From Bacillus cereus (lineage in GTDB: Bacteria > Bacillota > Bacilli > Bacillales > Bacillaceae_G): a stretch of DNA of 64,000 bases. Below, piece after piece: positions 58,712 through 64,000 of this stretch (position 1 is its first letter; every line of letters begins with the position of its first letter). The stretch lies in contig NZ_NUOT01000027.1 of assembly GCF_002584535.1 (NCBI RefSeq), positions 35,748 through 99,747 of the forward strand, read 5' to 3'. Below the pieces are notes generated by a model. It ran no database searches. It saw only the letters and a list, made by a program, of their open reading frames with translations, and was not told the DNA's origin. The position numbers were made by a program, and so were the translations under genes.

Positions 58712-60385
58712 TTAAACTTCAATTATTATAGGAAGAATCATTGGTTTTCTTTTTGTATGTGAGTATACAAACTGTCCAAGTACTTCTTTTATTTCTTTTT
58801 TAAGAACATTCCATTGACTAACATTTTCTTTTTGTAAATTGTTAATAGTTGCTACAACCAATTGGTTAATCCTCTGCAAAAAGTCTTCCGAATCACGAAC
58901 ATATACAAATCCACGAGAAATCGTATCCGGACCAGAAATAATCTTCTTTTCTGTTTTACTAAGAGTAATAACTATAACAAGCATACCATCTTCTGAAAGC
59001 TGCTTACGATCGCGTAAGATAGCATTTCCAACATCTCCAATACCCAAACCATCTACATATATATTCCCTGCAGGTATTCGTCTGGATTTCCAAGCGACTT
59101 GGTTCTTTATATCAACTACATCACCATTACTAATAACATAAACATTCTCTTTCTTAACACCAACGGACTCTGCTAATAGACTATGATGATGTAACATTCT
59201 AAATTCACCATGAATAGGAATGAAATATTTAGGTTTCATTAAAGTAAGCATTAACTTTAATTCTTCTTGATAAGCATGTCCAGAAACATGCATTCCCGTT
59301 GAACTTCCCGATCCATAAATAACATTGGCTCCCAATAAAAATAAATTATCTATAATACGTGAAACATTACGTTCATTTCCTGGGATAGGAGTTGCAGCTA
59401 AAATGACAGTATCTTCGGGTAGGATATCTACCTGCCGATAGTTTCCACTGGCTAAACGAGATAAAGCAGCCATCGGTTCACCTTGACTTCCAGTACAAAG
59501 AATAGCTACCCTTTCTGGCTCCATTTGATTGATCTCATTCGCTTCTATTAGCATTCCCTCAGGTATATTCAAATAACCTTGTTCTAGAGCAACGGACACT
59601 ACATTAACCATACTCCTCCCAAGCAAAGCAAGCTTTCTATTCGTTTTTGCAGCTGCATCTACCACTTGCTGTACACGATTAACATTCGAAGCAAATGTAG
59701 AAATAATGACTTTTCTATGAGCTTTAATGAACGCTTCTTCAATGCGCTCACCTACAGATCGTTCTGATGGAGTAAATCCAGGGCGTTCTGCATTCGTACT
59801 TTCAGAGAGCAAGGCTAAGACACCGCCGCTTCCGATTTTAGCCATTTTATGAATATCTGGGTATTGATTATTTACAGGAGTCAAATCAAATTTGAAGTCG
59901 CCTGTATGTACGACCGTACCCTCTGGTGTATGAAAAGCAATACCAAGGCAGTCAGGGATACTGTGATTCGTTTTAAAAAATGTTAGGCTTATTGAACCAA
60001 ATTCAATCACCGATTCAGAATCAATAACAAATAATTGCGTTGAATTTTGAAGCCCATGTTCTTTTAATTTAATTCCAATTAAACCAATTGTTAATTTTGT
60101 TGCATAAATTGGTACATTCAATTGTTTTAATAGATACGGGATACCTCCAATATGATCTTCGTGTCCATGTGTAACAACTAAACCGCGAATTTTATCCTTA
60201 TTTTCTTGCAAGTATGTAGTATCTGGGATAATCAGATCAATACCTAATAAACTTTCATCTGGAAACTTAGAACCGCAATCAATTACCACAATATCATTTG
60301 CATATTGTATGGCGTACATATTTTTTCCTATTTCATTTACTCCACCTAAAGCAAAAATGGATAGTGTATTTTCTGCTGTGCTCAA
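58712..60385 (-). CDS. Ribonuclease J family protein
   Basis: A 557-residue metallo-beta-lactamase/beta-CASP nuclease. GGVNEIGKNMYAI and VVIDCGSKFPD are at the N-terminus. The catalytic motif is THGHEDHIGGIPYL (about residues 72-85), HTGDFKFD is the later metal ligand, and the beta-CASP motifs are ISTFASNVNRVQQV, STGMHVSGHAYQEE and IPIHGEFRML. Length fits RNase J1/J2, which carry out 5'-exonuclease and endonuclease mRNA decay and rRNA maturation. Context (not next to ykzG or dapA) suggests an additional paralogue and not rnjA or rnjB. It starts at TTG after AAAGGGGG. Confidence 0.85.
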   Translation of the reverse strand: MSTAENTLSIFALGGVNEIGKNMYAIQYANDIVVIDCGSKFPDESLLGIDLIIPDTTYLQENKDKIRGLVVTHGHEDHIGGIPYLLKQLNVPIYATKLTIGLIGIKLKEHGLQNSTQLFVIDSESVIEFGSISLTFFKTNHSIPDCLGIAFHTPEGTVVHTGDFKFDLTPVNNQYPDIHKMAKIGSGGVLALLSESTNAERPGFTPSERSVGERIEEAFIKAHRKVIISTFASNVNRVQQVVDAAAKTNRKLALLGRSMVNVVSVALEQGYLNIPEGMLIEANEINQMEPERVAILCTGSQGEPMAALSRLASGNYRQVDILPEDTVILAATPIPGNERNVSRIIDNLFLLGANVIYGSGSSTGMHVSGHAYQEELKLMLTLMKPKYFIPIHGEFRMLHHHSLLAESVGVKKENVYVISNGDVVDIKNQVAWKSRRIPAGNIYVDGLGIGDVGNAILRDRKQLSEDGMLVIVITLSKTEKKIISGPDTISRGFVYVRDSEDFLQRINQLVVATINNLQKENVSQWNVLKKEIKEVLGQFVYSHTKRKPMILPIIIEV

Positions 60386-60486
60386 AATTAATCCCCCTTT
60401 GGGAAAACATTCGAATATATTCGAAGTAATATGGAATTCTATTTTTATGATTAACCCATCTAACTAAAGATTATTCTGATTTATAG

Positions 60487-60690
60487 CCGAATAAATATTT
60501 TTTATATTTACATGAAGACGAAGATTTACGTTCTTCATCTAACATACATCATCGTGATAAATATGCTATGGAGTTTTCAAATGAATATGTCGATCACTCT
60601 AAAATACAAAAAGTGCATTCACCTAGAATAGCGGAAGATACAAATGATAAAGTGAACGACGCAACACTTAACGCCCTTTTATTTCCATAA
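60487..60690 (+). pseudogene. Possible remnant, C-terminal coding stretch without start
   Basis: A 67-codon open frame after an in-frame stop reads NKYFLYLHEDEDLRSSSN, then DKYAMEFSNEYVDHSK, and ends TLNALLFP. The composition is that of a real protein. There is no ATG/GTG/TTG before the internal Met and no ribosome binding site. It occupies the only long gap between RNase J and the response regulator. Family not recognised. Confidence 0.35.
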
Positions 60691-60716
60691 AATAAAAAAT
60701 TCAGAATTTCAACCAC

Positions 60717-60746
60717 AAAAAGAAGATGCTCATTTAGAAGCATCCT
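60717..60746 (-). terminator. Terminator of the YcbB-like regulator
   Basis: AGGATGCT/AGCATCTTCT with a TCTAAATG loop and TTTTTG on the minus strand, abutting the stop codon at 60747. Confidence 0.7.
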
Positions 60747-61679
60747 CTATTCTATCTCCATAAATCTTTTCGCCTCAAAATACAATACTTGAATAAACTT
60801 CTTCGTATTAATTCTCGTGTGCCCAGATGTTGTTAGTTCTTCCTTTGTCATTTCTGTCATACGCTTACGAACAATTGTAAAATCAAAAAACTTCGGCGCA
60901 TAACTTTCAAATTTCGGATTCGAAAAATCTGTTAAACCAAGGGAAGCTAGATGATTCAGAGATTGATAAATCGCTCGGCGCACCCTTTGTTCCGAAGCTT
61001 TTCTTTCTTTATCAATTTCCGCTTCTGAGGCCGTCCCCCCTAATTTTTTAACCGTAATATAGTGAAAAATATCTTTCAGTGCTGGAAATCCATGTTCAAA
61101 TGTTTTTTCTTTTTCTTGACCAAATAAATATTCGAGCATACTAAGTAAATCTTTACTTCCATTCTCACCAGCGATTCCGAGCTCCGATAATAAATAACGA
61201 CCTGAGTCCGCCATTTTTTTCTCTTCTTGCACTGATTCATTTCGAACTTGTGGTTGTTCCCATTGAAATACATTATTTAATGATTTTTGAATATCTTGTA
61301 TAGATCGTTCTAATCGAATACGTTCCATCACTTTTCGCACAACAGATACAACCTCAATTTTATTCAATGGTTTTGTAATATAATATTCAACCCCAAGAGA
61401 ATACGCTTCTCCAATTAATTGTTTCGACTCAACCTGAGAAATCATAATTACTTTCCCTGTAAATGATGGTGCAATATGACGAACGGTTTCAATGCCATCT
61501 CGAATTGGCATTAATAAATCAATAAATAAAATATCTACCTTTTTAAAATTCAACTGGTCCACTTCAACAAAAGCACCATCTTCCGCTTCCCCTACTACTT
61601 CCCCAAGATCCTCATCTTCGATAATTTGTGATAGCATAGAGCGAAATACTTCATCATCGTCTATGATGTAATAAAACAT
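60747..61679 (-). CDS. Response regulator with YcbB (GlnL) output domain
   Basis: A 310-residue regulator. The receiver has DDDE near residue 7, the phospho-acceptor in LFIDLLMPIRDG (Asp about 53), and Lys in YYITKPLN. The C-terminal ~150 residues (from HGFPALKDIFHYITVKKL to VLYFEAKRFM) form the YcbB-type output domain, not a winged helix, as in B. subtilis GlnL. It lies four bases behind its kinase gene. In B. subtilis the GlnK-GlnL pair responds to glutamine. Here it follows a malic enzyme gene, so the signal could differ. Confidence 0.85.
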   Translation of the reverse strand: MFYYIIDDDEVFRSMLSQIIEDEDLGEVVGEAEDGAFVEVDQLNFKKVDILFIDLLMPIRDGIETVRHIAPSFTGKVIMISQVESKQLIGEAYSLGVEYYITKPLNKIEVVSVVRKVMERIRLERSIQDIQKSLNNVFQWEQPQVRNESVQEEKKMADSGRYLLSELGIAGENGSKDLLSMLEYLFGQEKEKTFEHGFPALKDIFHYITVKKLGGTASEAEIDKERKASEQRVRRAIYQSLNHLASLGLTDFSNPKFESYAPKFFDFTIVRKRMTEMTKEELTTSGHTRINTKKFIQVLYFEAKRFMEIE

Positions 61680-61683
61680 CCAA

Positions 61684-62994
61684 TCACCCTTCCCTGGTTA
61701 AACTAGACTCAGGTAACCATACGACAAACTTACATCCTCTTTCATCTTCTCCATCCTGAAGAGTCACTTCTCCGCCTAGTTCTGTAACCATCTCTTTTAT
61801 GTATGACAAACCTATTCCCGTTGATGGTGTACCTGTCTGATCATACTTCGAAGTAAATCCCGGTTTAAATACTAACTCTTTATATTTTTGTGCAATACCA
61901 GGACCATTATCTATTACTTCAAACATTACATTTTCTTCTTGTTTATAGCTGTTTATTACAATCGCACCAACACCCTCTATTGCTTCAACAGCATTGGCAA
62001 CTAAATTATTTAAAATCGACAATACAGTATAAACATGATATTCCCCATGCTCACCTTCTATATTTTTAGAAAATGTTATCTCTTTCCCTAATAACTGAGC
62101 GTATTTCTCATTTATCCTAACAATCATTTCTGTCAACTCATGACCTTCTATGTATTCAGAAAGATTTTTATCTAATAAAAGCTTTGATAATCCCGCAAAA
62201 ATTCTTTGGTTATCTTTTTTTATTTCATGTACTTCCCCAGCAATTTTCAATGCTTTTTTACTTTGCACTTCTATACCACTAGAACCATTACTAGCTTGTA
62301 AATTTCGATATAATTGATATGCTTCTTGTGTAATTAATTCTGCATTTTGAAGTGTCTTTTTTAAATGAACAGATTCCACATATAAATTAGAAAGATGCAT
62401 CAACATCTTTTCATTTTCTTTCCGAACTTGCGCTTCTTTTAATTTCGTTTCATATAAACTCATCATATTTAAGAAACCAAGGGCAAAGAAACTTCGAAAA
62501 ACTGCGATAATAATCAATTTATTTATTTCGGAAATCATGATCGTTGTACCAAGTACTAAAACATGATAAAAAGCTAGTTCTGACATACTTGCTACAATCT
62601 CAATTGTAATCCCAAGACATCCAATTACAATTGGTCTTTGATGGAATTTATTTACCCTACATAACGAAAAAAGACTTCCATAAACAAAATAATAAAAAAA
62701 GACTGGATAACGCAAATAAAAAGAATCCATTACCTGAAAAGAACCTTGTAACATCCAATCAATACAAACCCGAAATCCTACTACAGATACTCCAACAAGT
62801 AGACCGACTACAGCAGCCGGTATTTTACGTAAAAACAATAGTAAAAAGAAAAAAATTGGTGTTCCAAAACTCACGCGAAATGTATCATTAAACGGGTGAA
62901 AATTCAGCTCACCAGCAATAGGAACAACGACCATTAAAATAATTAAAAGGGACATATCTTTTTTCCATAATTGATTCCAATTCAAAGATGTCAC
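61684..62994 (-). CDS. Sensor histidine kinase, YcbA/GlnK type
   Basis: A 436-residue protein with about six TM segments in the first ~185 residues and no periplasmic sensor domain. A coiled-coil region precedes a SPOB/DcuS-like kinase core. The core has an N-box LNNLVANAVEAIEG, G1 VIDNGPGIA, F-box VFKPGFTSK and G2 TGIGLSYIKEMV. A phosphoacceptor-type His is likely in the HEIKKDNQRI helix. This is the layout of YcbA/GlnK. The start is GTG 62994 or the nearby TTG at 62985; the upstream GGGAAG fits the TTG better. Confidence 0.85.
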   Translation of the reverse strand: MTSLNWNQLWKKDMSLLIILMVVVPIAGELNFHPFNDTFRVSFGTPIFFFLLLFLRKIPAAVVGLLVGVSVVGFRVCIDWMLQGSFQVMDSFYLRYPVFFYYFVYGSLFSLCRVNKFHQRPIVIGCLGITIEIVASMSELAFYHVLVLGTTIMISEINKLIIIAVFRSFFALGFLNMMSLYETKLKEAQVRKENEKMLMHLSNLYVESVHLKKTLQNAELITQEAYQLYRNLQASNGSSGIEVQSKKALKIAGEVHEIKKDNQRIFAGLSKLLLDKNLSEYIEGHELTEMIVRINEKYAQLLGKEITFSKNIEGEHGEYHVYTVLSILNNLVANAVEAIEGVGAIVINSYKQEENVMFEVIDNGPGIAQKYKELVFKPGFTSKYDQTGTPSTGIGLSYIKEMVTELGGEVTLQDGEDERGCKFVVWLPESSLTREG

Positions 62995-63035
62995 TTCCCA
63001 TTTATGAAATATGTTTATTCAAAAATTAAAACAGG

Positions 63036-63064
63036 AAAGCCCGCTTATGATATAAACGGGCTTT
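63036..63064 (-). terminator. Terminator after the malic enzyme gene
   Basis: AAAGCCCG/CGGGCTTT stem plus outer pairs, just after the stop at 63069 and before the kinase gene. Partial readthrough into the two-component genes is possible. Confidence 0.8.
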
Positions 63065-63068
63065 ATTT

Positions 63069-64000
63069 CTATATTGTTACCTTTTCTACTGCTTTTACTT
63101 GGCGATATTCAGGTTGCCACATTGCTTCTTTCACAGCTTTTCTGATATCGTTATCACTGAGTTCCTCACGAGCAACCCCTTCAGCAACCGCTGCTTTGGC
63201 TACTTCAACCGCTACTATCTCTGAGATGTTACGCAACTCTTCTACTTCTGGAAGAATTGGTGCTCCTGGCTGACTTGTATCTACCATGCTTGCTACTGCT
63301 TCTGCAGCTGCTGCAAACATACCATCTGTCATTACACTTGCGCGAACAACAATTGTTCCAAGACCAAGACCTGGGAAGATAAGCGCATTATTTGATTGTC
63401 CGATTACATACGTTACACCGTCATATGTCACTGGCTCAAATGGACTACCTGTTGCTACAAGTGCTCGTCCTTCTGTCCAACTTATCAAATCGACCGGCTT
63501 TGCTTCTGCAAGTGGTGTTGGATTCGACATTGGTAAAATGATCGGTCTTTCTACATGAGAAGCCATTTCTTTTACAATTTCCTCTGTAAATGCACCCGCA
63601 ACAGTTGATGTACCAATTAAAATTGTTGGTTTTACATGTTTAACAACTTCTGCAAGTCCAACTACTTCACTTTGTTCCCACTCGTTCACTTCAGATTCCT
63701 TACGCGCATATGGACGCTGGAAATCAAGAAGATCTCCCATATTATCTGTAATTAAGCCGTTACGGTCAATACACCAGAAACGCTCATTTGCTTCCTGCTC
63801 TGATAAACCAGCACGAATCATTGCATCTCGTACTTGATCTGCAATTCCAATTCCAGCTGTTCCAGCACCAAATACTACAACGCGATGTTCACATAAAGGG
63901 ACACTAGAAGCTTTCACTGCTGATAATACAGCTGCAAGTGAAACAGCACCAGTTCCTTGAATATCATCATTAAATGTACATACATGATTACGATATTTAT
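63069..64000 (-). CDS. NAD-dependent malic enzyme, C-terminal part (cut by window edge)
   Basis: The frame is open to the right edge, so the N-terminal part lies outside. The visible ~310 residues begin with KYRNHVCTFNDDIQGTGAVS, the metal/substrate block of the large-type malic enzymes (SfcA/MalS, ~560 residues). They continue with the NAD-binding VVFGAGTAGIGIADQV, FWCIDRNGLI, ILIGTSTVAGAFTEE, MSNPTPLAEAKP and ALVATGSPF. The enzyme converts malate to pyruvate plus CO2 with NAD. An internal ATG at 63917 is not the start. The downstream two-component genes may sense a related metabolite. Confidence 0.9.
   Translation of the reverse strand, partial: KYRNHVCTFNDDIQGTGAVSLAAVLSAVKASSVPLCEHRVVVFGAGTAGIGIADQVRDAMIRAGLSEQEANERFWCIDRNGLITDNMGDLLDFQRPYARKESEVNEWEQSEVVGLAEVVKHVKPTILIGTSTVAGAFTEEIVKEMASHVERPIILPMSNPTPLAEAKPVDLISWTEGRALVATGSPFEPVTYDGVTYVIGQSNNALIFPGLGLGTIVVRASVMTDGMFAAAAEAVASMVDTSQPGAPILPEVEELRNISEIVAVEVAKAAVAEGVAREELSDNDIRKAVKEAMWQPEYRQVKAVEKVTI

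Overview
The window looks like a stretch of a Bacillus cereus-group chromosome. It is AT-rich throughout, has strong AGGAGG-type ribosome binding sites with frequent TTG starts, and carries Firmicute regulatory RNAs (three T-box leaders and a lysine riboswitch). It also holds many dispersed short repeats of the size and ATAAA/TTTAT flanking pattern that I associate with the bcr repeats of this group. No rRNA, tRNA, CRISPR array or intact insertion sequence was seen. Species assignment is inference from content only.

Layout. 1-8.7 kb: an isoleucine-type T-box leader whose gene lies off the left edge, then a FUSC/ArAE membrane protein, a DUF1259 protein, a decayed SDR gene, msrA, an agmatinase-family ureohydrolase, a FusB-type EF-G-binding protein, a CD3324-family protein, a polysaccharide deacetylase, and an NSS-family transporter under a phenylalanine-type T-box whose antiterminator/terminator module occurs three times. 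8.9-18.6 kb: a MurJ/SpoVB-type flippase, a nucleotidyltransferase, an MFS-cysK operon, an antibiotic-response pair (hflX followed by a Vga-like ABC-F gene, each with its own attenuator leader) and a PPK2 kinase. The hflX leader encodes a TTG-initiated peptide with an RLR motif, like known macrolide-sensing leader peptides.

18.6-38.8 kb is the accessory part. It holds small orphan genes (DUF1963, DUF4367-like, GNATs, WYL regulator, GrpB, XRE plus membrane partner, SDR, alpha/beta hydrolases, ankyrin protein, MFS, PAP2 phosphatase, DUF3221, DedA, SMI1/KNR4). Between them lie gene remnants and at least four repeat families. One GNAT gene (27.6-28.1 kb) is visibly more GC-rich than its neighbours and looks acquired. 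The dedA gene appears to have AUA where its start codon should be.

38.8-64 kb returns to core-like genes: an MFS pump, a lysine riboswitch with lysC (including an internal start for the beta subunit), an OmpR-type two-component system, ctaB with a perfect 16-bp inverted repeat upstream, an ABC exporter operon with a DUF4097 lipoprotein, a 671-residue methyltransferase with an unrecognised N-terminal half, a class V aminotransferase, asnA under an asparagine T-box, a 44-residue DUF3934 gene, a SWIM-SNF2 helicase, an RNase J, and malic enzyme followed by a YcbA/YcbB (GlnK/GlnL)-type two-component system.

As a system, the clearest functional unit is hflX-abcF (14.0-17.65 kb), in which two ribosome-rescue/protection factors are each controlled by leader attenuation. 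The second theme is RNA control of amino-acid supply: T-boxes for Ile (off-window gene), Phe (transporter) and Asn (asnA), plus lysine sensing at lysC.
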